From Microvirga arvi (GTDB lineage Bacteria > Pseudomonadota > Alphaproteobacteria > Rhizobiales > Beijerinckiaceae): a DNA stretch of 64,000 nt. Location of the stretch: positions 1 through 64,000 of the forward strand of contig NZ_JAFEMD010000025.1 in assembly GCF_016892765.1 (NCBI RefSeq), given 5' to 3'. Shown piece after piece: positions 20,990 to 34,800 of the stretch. Position numbers and translations under genes: made by a program. Positions within the stretch are counted from its first letter, which is position 1, and each line of letters begins with the position of its first letter. A model generated the notes under the pieces. That model saw only the letters and a list, made by a program, of their open reading frames with translations. It made no database searches and was not told where the DNA came from.

Positions 20990-21613
20990 ATGGCAAAGCT
21001 CCACTTCATCTACTCGGTGATGAATGCAGGCAAGACGACCCATCTCCTGCAAGTTCGCTACAATTACATCGAGAACGGCGGCCACGTGCTGCTGTTCACC
21101 AGCCTGATCGATGACCGCTTCGGCGTCGGCAAGGTGAAGTCACGCATCGGCCTTGAGGCCGATGCGATCCCCTTGAGGAAGAGTGACGACATCGGCGCCA
21201 TGGTGGCGGCCGAGCATGCGAAGACGCCGGTCACGGTGGTGCTGGTCGATGAAGTCCAGTTCATGACTGCCGACCAAGTCCGTCAGCTCGCCTGGATCGT
21301 CGACGAGCTGAACGTGCCCGTCATGGCCTATGGGCTGAAGAACAACGTCTACGGCACGCTGTTCAGCGATGCCATCATCGCGATGATGGCGCTGGCGCAG
21401 GATTTCCAGGAGATCAAGCAGCTCTGCCATTGCGGCCGCAAGGCCACGATGATCCTGAAATACGACCGCAACGGCGAGGCCGTCCGTTCCGGCCCGGTCG
21501 TCGAAATTGGCGGCGAAGGCCGCTACGTCTCCGTCTGCCGTCCGCACTGGACCGCCGGCGATATCGGCCCCGCCGCACGGCAGCTGCTCGCCCAGCCGGT
21601 AGCGGCGGAGTAG
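20990..21613 (+). CDS. tdk: Thymidine kinase
   Basis: Type II (TK1-like) thymidine kinase, 207 aa, phosphorylating thymidine in the salvage pathway. The P-loop is SVMNAGKTTHL at residues about 9-19, then the DDRFGVGKVKSRIGL region of the E. coli-like subgroup, the catalytic Glu in VLVDEVQFMT, and the lasso-loop zinc site (CHCGRK and a C-x2-H further on). The start lies 9 bp after lpdA; any functional link with lpdA is not evident. Confidence 0.96.
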   Translation: MAKLHFIYSVMNAGKTTHLLQVRYNYIENGGHVLLFTSLIDDRFGVGKVKSRIGLEADAIPLRKSDDIGAMVAAEHAKTPVTVVLVDEVQFMTADQVRQLAWIVDELNVPVMAYGLKNNVYGTLFSDAIIAMMALAQDFQEIKQLCHCGRKATMILKYDRNGEAVRSGPVVEIGGEGRYVSVCRPHWTAGDIGPAARQLLAQPVAAE

Positions 21614-21709
21614 AGGCTCTCACGCTTCAATCACTGGTTCTGTCGTGCCGCATTCGTGCTTCAGAATGTGCTTGAGGGTTGCATTTTGAGGCGTTTGAGA
21701 AAATTCCTC

Positions 21710-21738
21710 TTGTCACTCGGACGGGACTCCACCTAGCG
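21710..21738 (+). promoter_or_regulatory. Candidate promoter of the GG-leader peptide gene
   Basis: TTGTCA at 21710-21715 and CTAGCG at 21733-21738 are 17 bp apart, about 33 bp before the start codon. The -35 matches the sigma70 consensus at 5 of 6 positions; the -10 is weak. Confidence 0.35.
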
Positions 21739-21770
21739 TGACGATGCAATAAAGTTGCTAAAGGTGCGTT

Positions 21771-22013
21771 ATGTCGAAACTTTATCCTCTCACGGATCGG
21801 GAATTGGAACTCGTTGCCGGAGGCCAGAGCCGAATCCCTATCGTCGGCCCGCTAATCGATTGGATCACCGGCGGAAGCAGGTGCAGCTACCCGGGCGGCG
21901 GGGGGATTCCAACCGGACCGAATCCACCGAACCATCGCCAGTTTCCCGCCCCGGCGGCGCCCGCTCCGGGACCTGGCCGCGGCATCCCGCGCAGCGTGCG
22001 GCCCATCGACTAA
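21771..22013 (+). CDS. Small secreted peptide with double-glycine leader
   Basis: An 80-aa peptide whose first 18 residues, MSKLYPLTDRELELVAGG, match the double-glycine leader consensus of peptides exported and cleaved by peptidase-containing ABC transporters: Leu at -12, Glu at -8, Leu at -7, Val at -4, Gly-Gly at -2/-1. Cleavage would release a 62-aa product with one Cys, an N-terminal hydrophobic part (IPIVGPLIDWITGG) and a Gly/Pro-rich tail. AAGGTG sits 4 nt before the ATG. The gene stands alone between tdk and convergent xerC, with no maturation enzyme, immunity gene or transporter in the window. Function unknown: bacteriocin-like, signalling or modified peptide are all possible. Confidence 0.72.
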   Translation: MSKLYPLTDRELELVAGGQSRIPIVGPLIDWITGGSRCSYPGGGGIPTGPNPPNHRQFPAPAAPAPGPGRGIPRSVRPID

Positions 22014-22111
22014 AAGCATTGTCGGCAGAGTGGATGCCGGTTCGCTGCCAAGAATGCGGCAGAGCAAAGAAGAGGTCCGGTTCCGCGCGATAGAGCGATT
22101 CCCGGTGCAGC

Positions 22112-23098
22112 TCAGGCTGTGCCGGGCCTGCGCGCCCGCGGATGTGCCGCATTGAACGCATCCATCAATCGTGCCGCATCGACCTTCGTGTAGAGCTGTG
22201 TGGTCGAGAGCGAGGCGTGGCCTAAAAGCTCTTGAATGCCGCGCAGGTCGCCTCCCCTGGCGAGAAGATGCGTCGCGAAGGAATGGCGCAGGGCGTGAGG
22301 TGTGGCGCTGTCGGGCAGGCCCAGCGCACCACGCAGCTCCTCGACCGCCAGCTGGATGATGCGTGGCGAGAGCGGGCCGCCGCGCGCGCCGACGAAAAGC
22401 GGCCCCTCAGGCGGGATCGCGTAAGGGCAGAGCTCCAGATACTCCTCCACCGCCCGCTGGATCGCCGGGATCACCGGCACGCTGCGCATCTTGCCGCCCT
22501 TGCCGGTGACCGTGACCATGTCGATCCCATGAACCGGCGCATCGCGCCGCTGCAGTCCAAGGGCTTCGGAAATGCGCAGGCCCGCCCCATAGAGCAACGA
22601 CAGCACGGCGGCATCCCGTGCCAGGATCCAGGGCTTTCGATTCTCGGAAGCCCGAGTCTCCACATCCGTGACGGCGACGGCCGAGGAGGCGGAGAGGGGG
22701 CGCGGCAGGTTCTTGTCCACCTTCGGGGTGCGAATCGCCGCGAAGGCCGAGGCGGTGCCAAAGCCCTCCCGCTCCAGATGGCGCGCGAAGGAGCGCAGGG
22801 CGGCGAGCTGGCGCATGAGCGAGCGGCTTCCCACCGAATCCATGCGCCGGGCGGCGAGGAAGGCACGGATGTCCAGGGGCTTCAGGGCCAGGATACTCTT
22901 GACGCTCGGCGGCTCACCGAGATGGTTCGTCAGAAAAGCCAGGAACTGGCGCAGGTCCCGGGCATAGGCCTCGACGGTCTTGGCCGACAGCCGCCGCTCC
23001 TTGGCGAGCGAGGCGAGCCAGACAAACGCCTCCCGGCGGGTGTCGTCCGCGCCGGGCAGGACAAGATCGAGGGCATTTTGCGTGGCGCTGCTTGACAT
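22112..23098 (-). CDS. xerC: Tyrosine recombinase XerC
   Basis: Chromosome-dimer resolution recombinase acting at dif with XerD and FtsK, 328 aa from ATG 23098 (ATG 23107 is equally open). The N-terminal SAM-like core-binding domain spans about residues 15-105. The catalytic residues are Arg in GAGLRISEALGL, Lys in GKGGKMRSVP, His-x-x-Arg in HALRHSFATHLL, His in LGHASLSTTQ and the Tyr nucleophile in LYTKVD. XerC is favoured over XerD by length and its place next to priA. It is divergent from priA with about 56 bp between them. Confidence 0.88.
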   Translation of the reverse strand: MSSSATQNALDLVLPGADDTRREAFVWLASLAKERRLSAKTVEAYARDLRQFLAFLTNHLGEPPSVKSILALKPLDIRAFLAARRMDSVGSRSLMRQLAALRSFARHLEREGFGTASAFAAIRTPKVDKNLPRPLSASSAVAVTDVETRASENRKPWILARDAAVLSLLYGAGLRISEALGLQRRDAPVHGIDMVTVTGKGGKMRSVPVIPAIQRAVEEYLELCPYAIPPEGPLFVGARGGPLSPRIIQLAVEELRGALGLPDSATPHALRHSFATHLLARGGDLRGIQELLGHASLSTTQLYTKVDAARLMDAFNAAHPRARRPGTA

Positions 23099-23154
23099 GA
23101 GTCCCATTTATGCAAGGGCAGAACCATAACAGTCACAGGTTAACCTCTTATCCA

Positions 23155-25317
23155 ATGACAAGCCGCATCGCCGATGTCCTCATCCCGCTGGCGCTGGACA
23201 CGGCCTATTCCTATGCCGTGCCGGATGGCCTTGGTCTCCAGGAGGGCGACGTGGTGCAGGTGCCGCTCGCCAATCGCGAGGTGGTGGGCGTCGTCTGGTC
23301 CATGCGCGAAGGGCAGGGCGGCAACCTGAAGAAGGTGACCGGAATCATCGATGCACCGAACCTGTCCGCGACCATGCGCAAGTTCCTGGACTGGATCGCC
23401 TGGTACACCCTGGCGCCCAAGGGCTCGGCGCTGGCCATGGGCCTCAAGATCCCGGATGCCGACCGGCAGGAGGTCGCCCGCGTCGGCGTGAGGCTGGCGG
23501 GTGCTTTGCCGAAGCGCATGACGCCCGCCCGGCAGAAGGTGATCGAGATCGCCCAGGACGGAGGCGTGCGGCTGAAAAGCGAGCTCGCCCATGCGGCTGG
23601 GGTCAGCAACGGCGTCATCGACGGGCTGGTCGATGAGGGAACCCTGGAGACGGTAGCCCTCCTGGCAGAACCTGTGGCCGGAGTGCCCGACCCCGGCTTC
23701 GGCGACACGGCTCTCTCCGACGGACAGGGCGAGGCGGCCGAGCAGCTGGTGGCCGCCATGCGCGAGGAGCATCCGCCCGTGATCCTGCTCGAGGGTGTCA
23801 CCGGCTCCGGCAAGACCGAGGTTTATTTCGAGGCCGTCGCGGAGGCTGTGCGGACGGGGCGGCAAGCCCTGATCCTCATGCCCGAGATCGCGCTCACCGC
23901 GCAATTCCTCGACCGATTCGCGGCCCGCTTCGGATGCAAGCCCGCGACTTGGCATTCCGGGGTCACGGGGCGCCGGCGCGAGCGGCTCTATTCGGGCATT
24001 GCCTCGGGTGAGGTGAAGGTGGTGGCGGGCGCCCGTTCGGCCCTGTTCCTGCCTTACGCCGATCTCGGCCTCATCGTGGTCGATGAGGAGCACGAGACCG
24101 CCTACAAGCAGGAGGACGGGGTGCATTATCACGCGCGCGACATGGCGGTGGTGCGCGGTAAGATCGAGAATGCCCCGGTGGTGCTCGCCTCCGCCACGCC
24201 CTCCATCGAAAGCCGGGTCAATGTGGAGCGCGGGCGCTACCGCCATGTGCGCCTCCCTGAGCGCTTCGGCGGTCGCTCCATGCCGCAGATCCGGGCCATC
24301 GACCTGCGCAAAGAGGCGATCCCGAAGGGGCGCTGGCTCTCGCCGACCCTGGTGTCAGCGGTGGAACAGACGGTCGAAAAGGGCGAGCAGGCACTGCTCT
24401 TCCTCAACCGCCGCGGCTATGCCCCGCTGACCCTCTGCCGGGCCTGCGCCCATCGCTACGAGTGCCCCAATTGCTCGTCCTGGCTGGTGGAGCACCGGTT
24501 CCGCCGCTCCCTCGTGTGCCACCATTGCGGCCATGTGGAGCGCACGCCCCAGGCTTGCGTCGAATGCGGCAGCATCGATTCGCTGGTGCCCTGCGGTCCC
24601 GGCGTCGAGCGGATCGCGGAAGAGGCGGCGGAGCTGTTTCCTGACAAGCGCTGCATCGTGCTCTCCAGCGACTTTCCCGGCGGGACGGAGCGGCTGCGGG
24701 CGGAGCTTGCCGCCATTGCGGCGGGCGAGTTTGACATCGTCATCGGCACCCAGCTCGTGGCGAAGGGCCACAATTTTCCGCTCATGACCCTGGTCGGCGT
24801 GCTCGATGCCGATATCGGCCTCACCTCCGGCGATCCGCGCGCTGCCGAGCGCACCTTCCAGATGCTTCAACAGGTCACGGGCCGTGCCGGGCGCGGCGAG
24901 AAGCCGGGCCGGGCGCTGGTCCAGACCTGGCAGCCGGACCATCCGGTGATCGCAGCCCTGATTTCGGGCGATGCGGAGCGCTTCTACGAGGAGGAAACCC
25001 GCGTCCGGGAAATGGCGGGCCTGCCCCCGTTCGGGCGGCTCGCCTCCCTCATCGTCTCGGCCGCCGAGCGCGAGGCGGCGGAGGCCCATGCCCGCGCCAT
25101 GGCGCTGGTGGCGGAACCCCCGCCCGGGGTCACCGTGCTCGGCCCGGCCGAGGCGCCGCTCGCCCTGATCCGGGGACGCTACCGCTTCCGGCTCCTGGTG
25201 AAGACCGAACGGGAGGTGGACCTTCAAGCCTATCTGCGGGGTTGGATGGGTCGCTGCCCGAAGATTCGCGGCAATACGCGCGTCTCCATCGACGTAGACC
25301 CGCAGAGCTTTTTATGA
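23155..25317 (+). CDS. priA: Primosomal replication restart helicase PriA
   Basis: Superfamily 2 helicase that loads the replisome at stalled forks, 720 aa from ATG 23155. The N-terminal 3'-DNA-binding domain (RIADVLIPLALDTAYSY) is followed by Walker A GVTGSGKTEVYF near residue 225, the DEAH-type VVDEEHETAYKQ, and a zinc-binding insertion with eight cysteines (CRAC, CPNC, CHHC, CVEC) around residues 435-485. It ends four nt into the next reading frame. E. coli PriA is 732 aa, so the length is normal. Confidence 0.97.
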   Translation: MTSRIADVLIPLALDTAYSYAVPDGLGLQEGDVVQVPLANREVVGVVWSMREGQGGNLKKVTGIIDAPNLSATMRKFLDWIAWYTLAPKGSALAMGLKIPDADRQEVARVGVRLAGALPKRMTPARQKVIEIAQDGGVRLKSELAHAAGVSNGVIDGLVDEGTLETVALLAEPVAGVPDPGFGDTALSDGQGEAAEQLVAAMREEHPPVILLEGVTGSGKTEVYFEAVAEAVRTGRQALILMPEIALTAQFLDRFAARFGCKPATWHSGVTGRRRERLYSGIASGEVKVVAGARSALFLPYADLGLIVVDEEHETAYKQEDGVHYHARDMAVVRGKIENAPVVLASATPSIESRVNVERGRYRHVRLPERFGGRSMPQIRAIDLRKEAIPKGRWLSPTLVSAVEQTVEKGEQALLFLNRRGYAPLTLCRACAHRYECPNCSSWLVEHRFRRSLVCHHCGHVERTPQACVECGSIDSLVPCGPGVERIAEEAAELFPDKRCIVLSSDFPGGTERLRAELAAIAAGEFDIVIGTQLVAKGHNFPLMTLVGVLDADIGLTSGDPRAAERTFQMLQQVTGRAGRGEKPGRALVQTWQPDHPVIAALISGDAERFYEEETRVREMAGLPPFGRLASLIVSAAEREAAEAHARAMALVAEPPPGVTVLGPAEAPLALIRGRYRFRLLVKTEREVDLQAYLRGWMGRCPKIRGNTRVSIDVDPQSFL

Positions 25318-25349
25318 TCAGCCCCAATTCACCATCACGACAAGGCACC

Positions 25350-25910
25350 ATGACCAAGATCGTTCATTGCATCCGCCACGGCCAATCCACCTTCAACGCG
25401 CATTGGCTCGAGCACGGCGAGGATCCGGGGCATTTCGATGCGCCCCTGACGGAGCTTGGCCAGCGCCAGGTGGCGGAGCGGGCGCCGGAGCTGCGCCAGT
25501 ATTCCTATGAACTTGTCGTGACCTCGCCGCTCACCCGTGCCATCCAGACCACCATGGGGCTGTTCGGCGATCATCCGGCCTCTCCCCTGATCCTGGTGGA
25601 ATGCCTGCACCGCGAGCACCTGGAGAGCAGCTGCGACGTGGGCCGCGCCGTCTCCCACCTGGCCCAGGACTTTCCCCATTTTCACTTCGGCCATCTGGAC
25701 GAGGTCTGGTGGCACAATGAGGGCGAGGTGAACGAGCGCGGCTTCGCCTACGAGCCGGCCCACGTGTTCGAGGAGCGGGTCGAGCGGTTCCGCAATTGGC
25801 TCGCCGAGCGCCCGGAGACCATGATCGCCGTGGTTGGCCACGGGACCTTCTTCAGCAGGCTCACCGGCCGGTTCCTCGCCAACTGCGAGGTCGCCACCCT
25901 GGAGCTTTAA
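25350..25910 (+). CDS. Histidine phosphatase / phosphoglycerate mutase-like protein
   Basis: A 186-aa member of the histidine phosphatase superfamily. The phosphoacceptor motif is CIRHGQSTFN near residue 9, with the second catalytic His in VVGHGTFFSRL near the C terminus. It also has the Arg of the LVVTSPLTRAIQT segment. ATG 25350 is preceded by AAGG; an ATG at 25314 that overlaps the priA stop would add 12 residues and cannot be excluded. The substrate is unknown; the family ranges from phosphoglycerate mutases to phosphatases. Confidence 0.88.
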   Translation: MTKIVHCIRHGQSTFNAHWLEHGEDPGHFDAPLTELGQRQVAERAPELRQYSYELVVTSPLTRAIQTTMGLFGDHPASPLILVECLHREHLESSCDVGRAVSHLAQDFPHFHFGHLDEVWWHNEGEVNERGFAYEPAHVFEERVERFRNWLAERPETMIAVVGHGTFFSRLTGRFLANCEVATLEL

Positions 25911-26120
25911 GCGCCACCCCTCACCGGCACCCGGTTTTTCCCGGCGAAACAGGGCCCGGCTCGCCTTGCGCCTGCGAAAAACCCATGCTAGTGCACCGTC
26001 GCCTGACGGGCGGACAAGGCTCCCGCTCCGGGCTCATTTCCACACCTGACGGGTTTCCCGAGGGCCGCACAGCCGGCTTTCCCGGTCCGAGGCCCGTTAT
26101 GACACGAGAGAGATGGTTAC

Positions 26121-26692
26121 GTGGCGCAAAGCGGTTCCCAAGAAGGACCCCTCCTGTCGGGCGTAGCATTGCGCTATGCCTCGGCACTGTTCGAGCTCGC
26201 TCGGGAAGCGAATGCGGTGGACGCCGTTGCCGGCGACCTGTCCCGCTTCGACCAGATGATCCGGGGCAGCGAAGACCTGCAGCGCCTGATCCGAAACCCC
26301 ATTTTCACGGCTGAAGAGCAGTCGAACGCGATCGGGGCCATTCTCGATAAGGCCGGCATTTCGGGTCTCGCGGGCAATTTCATCCGCCTCGTGGCCGCCA
26401 AGCGCCGGCTCTTCGCGCTGCCTGACATGATCCGCGCCTATCAGGACCTCGTATCCGATGCGAAGGGTATCGTCCGAGCACAGGTCACCCTGGCGGAGGC
26501 GCCCTCCGACACCGTTCTCAACGAAATCAAGGCGGCGCTGCGCGACGTCGCCAAGGCTGACGTCTCCGTCGACGTCAAAATCGACCCGAGCCTCATCGGC
26601 GGCCTCATCGTGAAGATGGGTTCCCGCATGGTGGATGCCTCGGTGCGCACCAAACTCAATTCCATTCGTCTAGCGATGAAAGAGGTCCGCTG

Positions 26693-26693
<1 letters not shown>
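26121..26693 (+). CDS. atpH: ATP synthase F1 subunit delta
   Basis: Stator subunit that links the F1 head to the b subunits, 190 aa from a GTG start ([27 protein letters not shown]). The OSCP fold ends in the conserved C-terminal segment [30 protein letters not shown]. It is the first gene of atpHAGDC; its TGA overlaps the atpA ATG (TGATG). The F0 genes are not here, as in most alphaproteobacteria. Confidence 0.97.
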
Positions 26694-28222
<1,529 letters not shown>

Positions 28223-28278
28223 GACTTGGTCGTTCTCGTAAGATCCAGCCGGGTTTCCGGAGAGGGTAGGGCCGCTCG

Positions 28279-30616
<2,338 letters not shown>

Positions 30617-30627
30617 TCAAGTTAAGC

Positions 30628-30720
30628 GTTATCCCGGAGTCGTGCTCGCACGCTCCGGGATCACTTTGCCCAAGCGTATCTCCCAAACGATTCCCGACCG
30701 CCTCCGGCCACCGGGATGAC
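30628..30720. repeat. GTTAT/GTCAT-type repeat between atpD and atpC
   Basis: Starts GTTATCCCGGAGTCGTGCTC, forms a stem with GCACGCTCCGGGATCAC, and ends CCGGCCACCGGGATGAC. The right end matches the other members, but the left end is diverged (GTTAT for GTCAT), so this is the weakest member. It sits between the catalytic-subunit gene and the epsilon-subunit gene. Confidence 0.65.
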
Positions 30721-30731
30721 GAGGAGCTGAA

Positions 30732-31133
30732 ATGGCTACCTTCACATTCGAACTCGTCTCTCCCGAGCGTGTGCTGTTTTCCGGCGATGTCGACGCGGTC
30801 GTGCTGCCGGCCACCGAAGGCGACATGACGATCCTGGCCGGCCACTCGCCGGTGATGACCGCGCTCAAGACAGGGTTTCTCGTCATCACCAGCACACCCG
30901 GCAACGGCCGGCGAGTCCTGGTGCGCGGCGGCTTTGCCGACGTGAACCAGAACGGCCTCACCGTGCTCGCCGAGCGCGCGTTGCCTGAGGAGGAGCTGAC
31001 TCAGGAGATCCTCGACCACGAGATCCTGACGGCTGAGATGCACTACGATGCCACCAATGACCCTGCCGCCAAGCATGCGGCGGAATCGGCGGTCGCGCAA
31101 TTGCGCGAAGCCAAGGCGGCGCTGAACTACTGA
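30732..31133 (+). CDS. atpC: ATP synthase F1 subunit epsilon
   Basis: Inhibitory and coupling subunit of F1, 133 aa. The N-terminal beta-sandwich has TFTFELVSPERVLFSGDVDAVVLPATEGDMTILAGHSP, the normal family pattern, followed by a C-terminal helical segment. GAGGAG precedes the ATG. It is the last gene of the operon and is followed by a terminator. Confidence 0.97.
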   Translation: MATFTFELVSPERVLFSGDVDAVVLPATEGDMTILAGHSPVMTALKTGFLVITSTPGNGRRVLVRGGFADVNQNGLTVLAERALPEEELTQEILDHEILTAEMHYDATNDPAAKHAAESAVAQLREAKAALNY

Positions 31134-31141
31134 TCGGAAGC

Positions 31142-31167
31142 AACCCGGCCCCGAGCCGGGTTTTTCT
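31142..31167 (+). terminator. Terminator of the atp operon
   Basis: AACCCGGC and GCCGGGTT form an 8-bp stem around CCCGA, followed by TTTCTTTT. It lies 8 bp after the atpC stop. Confidence 0.88.
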
Positions 31168-31171
31168 TTTC

Positions 31172-31720
31172 ATGGATCCTGCCGCACCGCTTATCCTCAC
31201 GCTTCAGCTCGACGAGCGCTCCTCCGCCTTCTTCGACAGTCAGAGACGGCGCTATTTTCCGCCTGAGCGGAACTTCATCCCCGCCCATCTGACGCTGTTC
31301 CACCATCTGCCGGGCGAGCATCTCGCTTCGATCCAGCACGACATCGAAGCCTGTGCCTCGGGTCAGCAGCCTTTTCCTCTCGACGTGACAGGCCTGCGCT
31401 CCCTGGGGCGCGGCGTGGCCTATGCGCTTGCGTCCCCTGAACTCGAAGACCTGCGCCGTCACTTCGCACTTCAATGGAACGACTGGCTCAAGCCTCAGGA
31501 TCGGCAGAAGCATCAGCCGCATGTGACGGTGCAGAACAAGGTCGATCCGACGCAGGCCAGGGCTTTGCTGGAGGATCTGAGTGATGGCTTTCGATCGTTT
31601 GAGATCGTGGGCGTGGGGCTGGACCTGTGGTGGTACCGCGGCGGGCCGTGGGAGAAGGTGCAGACGTTTACACTAGGCGCGTCTTCTCCCCTCTCCCGTG
31701 TGGGAGAGGGGCAGGGGTGA
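31172..31720 (+). CDS. 2'-5' RNA ligase family protein
   Basis: A 182-aa 2H phosphoesterase. The two His-x-Thr-x motifs are HLTLFHHL near residue 33 and HVTVQNKV near residue 112. Homologues (LigT/ThpR) are cyclic phosphodiesterases or ligases acting on RNA ends or nucleotides; the substrate is not known. There is no ribosome-binding site in front of the ATG, which immediately follows the atp terminator. The last dozen residues (SSPLSRVGEGQG) and the stop codon are encoded by the paired palindromic element at 31688-31836, so the ancestral C terminus was probably replaced. Confidence 0.8.
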   Translation: MDPAAPLILTLQLDERSSAFFDSQRRRYFPPERNFIPAHLTLFHHLPGEHLASIQHDIEACASGQQPFPLDVTGLRSLGRGVAYALASPELEDLRRHFALQWNDWLKPQDRQKHQPHVTVQNKVDPTQARALLEDLSDGFRSFEIVGVGLDLWWYRGGPWEKVQTFTLGASSPLSRVGEGQG

Positions 31721-31836
31721 GGGCGGGCGATTCCAGAATAAGGCGCCATCCCTCTCCGCCTTCAAAGGCGATATCTGCAGAACCATGTCCGGTAAAGGCC
31801 TTCCCTCACCCCAACCCTCTCCCACACGGGAGAGGG
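31688..31836. repeat. Paired palindromic element 2 (CCCTCTCCC family)
   Basis: Left head CCCTCTCCCGTGTGGGAGAG with tail GCAGGGGTGAGGG at 31688-31723, and the inverted right head ending CCCACACGGGAGAGGG at 31803-31836, 79 bp apart. Same architecture as 9300-9449. It overlaps the 3' end of the upstream gene and ends 14 bp before the putA stop. Confidence 0.9.
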
Positions 31837-31849
31837 AGTTACCACTGCC

Positions 31850-34800
31850 TCACTCCCCCATCGCGATCAGATTCGCATTGCCGCCTGCCGCTGCCGTGTT
31901 GATTGTCACCGTCTGCTCGGTGGCGAAGCGCAGGAGGTAATGCGGACCACCGGCCTTCGGGCCCGTGCCGGACAGGCCATGGCCGCCGAAGGGCTGAACG
32001 CCCACCACGGCGCCGATCATGTTGCGGTTCACATAGACGTTGCCCACCGACAGAGCCTCGACCACACGTTCTACCGTCGCATCGATGCGCGAATGAACGC
32101 CGAGCGTCAGGCCATAGCCCGTGCCCTCGATCGCCTGCAGCACCTCTTCAAGGCGACCGGCCTTGTAGCGCACCACGTGGAGCACGGGGCCGAAGACTTC
32201 CTGCGCGAGATCGTGCGGCTTGTTGAGCTCGAAGATATGCGGCGCCACATAGGTGCCGGCGGTCGGCGCCTCCCCGGCATAGTGCACCTTGGCCTGGCGC
32301 TTCATCGCCGCGATATGCGCATCCAGCTTGTCCTTGGCCTCGCGGTCGATCACCGGACCCACATGGGTCGAGATCTCGCGCGGATCGGCGATCTTCAGCT
32401 CGCGCGCATTGCCGGCGATCATCTCGATCATGCGATCGGCCACGTCCTCCTGCACGCAGAGCAGACGCAGGGCCGAGCAGCGCTGTCCTGCCGAACGGAA
32501 GGCCGAGGTCACCACATCGTCGGCCACCTGCTCGGGTAGCGCTGTCGCGTCGACGATCATCGCGTTGATCCCGCCGGTCTCAGCGATCAGCGGCACGATG
32601 GCCGCATCCTTGCTGGCCAGCGTCCGGTTGATGATGCGCGCCACCTCCGTGGAACCGGTGAAGACCACGCCGGCCACATCCCTGTGCTCCACGAGGCGCG
32701 CACCGACACGCCCATCGCCCGGCACGAGATGAAGCGCCGTTTTCGGCACTCCAGCTTCATGCAGGATACGCACGGCAAGGTAGGCGATCAGCGGCGTCTG
32801 CTCGGCGGGCTTGGCCACGACCGAATTGCCAGCCATCAATGCCGCACTGACCTGGCCGAGGAAGATGGCAAGCGGGAAGTTCCAGGGCGAGATCGCCACG
32901 AACACGCCGCGCCCGCGCAGGCGCAGCACATTGCTCTCACCGGTGGGTCCCGGCATAAGGTCGCCATCGCCGAAGAGGGTGCGGCCCTGCACCGCGTAGT
33001 AGCGCAGGAAGTCGACCGCTTCGCGCACTTCCGAGAGCGCGTCGTCGAGGGTCTTGCCGGCTTCCACCTGCATCAGATGCAGGAGCGCTCCGCGCCGCTC
33101 CTCCAGGAGATTGGCAGCACGTTGCAGGGCTTTCGCGCGGGCGTCGGCTTCCGTGCGGCTCCATCCCGCAAAGCCCGCGCGGGCGGCCGCCATGGCGCGG
33201 TCCGCAACTTCGGGGGAGGCCTCCGTCACCTGGCCCGCAACGGTGCTGCCGTCGATGGGGCTGACGAGCGGACGCGACGTGCCGGAGGCCGCCTTGCCGT
33301 CGATCAGCGGCCCGGCCTTGTAGCTCTGCTGCGCGCTCTTCCCGATCTCGGCGAGAAGCGCCTCGAGCGAAACCTGATGACCGAACTCCACACCGCGTGA
33401 ATTCGCGCGCTCCGGACCATAGAGGTCACGCGGAAGCGGGAGCTTAGGATGACGCGCCTTGTCGGCTGAGACGATGATGTCGGACGGACGCTTCAGCAGG
33501 GCCTCGACAGGCACGTTCGGATCCGCTGCCACGGAAACGAAGGAGGAGTTCGCTCCATTCTCCAGAAGCCGGCGGACGAGATAGGCCAAAAGATCGCGGT
33601 GGCCGCCGACCGGCGCATAGGCGCGGCAGGCGAGACCCGGCTTGTCCTCCAGGAGGCGCGCATAAAGCGCCTCGCCCATGCCGTGCAGGCGCTGGAACTC
33701 GTAGCCTTCCGTGCCGCCGGCGCGCTCGATGATGGAGGCGACGGTGAGCGCGTTGTGCGTAGCAAACTGCGGATAGATGCGCGGGCGCAAGGACAGCATT
33801 CTTTCGGCGCAGGCCATGTAGTGCAGATCCGTCATCGCCTTGCGGGTGAAGACCGGGTAGTCGTCGAGCCCACGCTCCTGGGCGCGCTTCACCTCCGTGT
33901 CCCAATAGGCGCCCTTCACGAGGCGCACCATCAGCTGGCGGTCGTAACGCTCGGCCATAGCCGCGATGGCATCGATCACCGAGCCGGCGCGCTTCTGGTA
34001 GGACTGGATGGCAAGCCCAAAACCTTTCCAGTCGGCCAGCGACGGATCGGCGAGCACGGCCTCGATCACCTCGAGCGAGAGTTCGAGCCGGTCGGCCTCC
34101 TCCGCATCGACGGTGAAGTTGAGATCGTAGGATTTGGCTTGTCGAGCGAGTTCGATCACGAGGGGCACGAGTTCGCGCATCACCCGCTCACGGCTCGTGG
34201 CCTCGTAGCGCGGATGCAGGGCCGAGAGCTTCACTGAGATGCCGGGGCGATTCGGCAGCGGCTCGTTGCCGGCGGAGCGGCCGATGGCGTCGATGGCGGA
34301 GGCATAAGACTCGAAATAGCGGCGCGCATCCTCCGCCGTGCGGGCGCCTTCGCCCAGCATGTCGAAGGAGTAGCGATAGACCCGACCTTTCGAGGTACCA
34401 GCGCGCTTCAAGGCCTCCTCGATGGTCTGGCCGAGCACGAAGTGGTTGCCCATCACCCGCATGGCCTGGCGAGTGGCCGTGCGCACGGCGGGAAGGCCGA
34501 GGCGCTTGGTGAGCTGGCCCAGAATGCTCTCTGGCGTCTCGCCCGGCTGGATGACACGAGCCGTGATGCCGAGCGCCCAGGCCGAGGCCGAAACGAGAAA
34601 AGCATCGGACTTCGACTCATGGCCGGCGAAATCAGCCTGCCCCAGCTTGTCTTCGATGAGCCGGTCGGAAGTGGCTGCGTCCGGCACGCGAAGTAGGGCC
34701 TCGGCCAGCACCATGAGGGCCAGCCCCTCCTTGGTGGACAGCGCATATTCCCGCAGCATTTCCTCGACGCCACCAAGCCCGCCCCCCTTGGCGCGGATCG

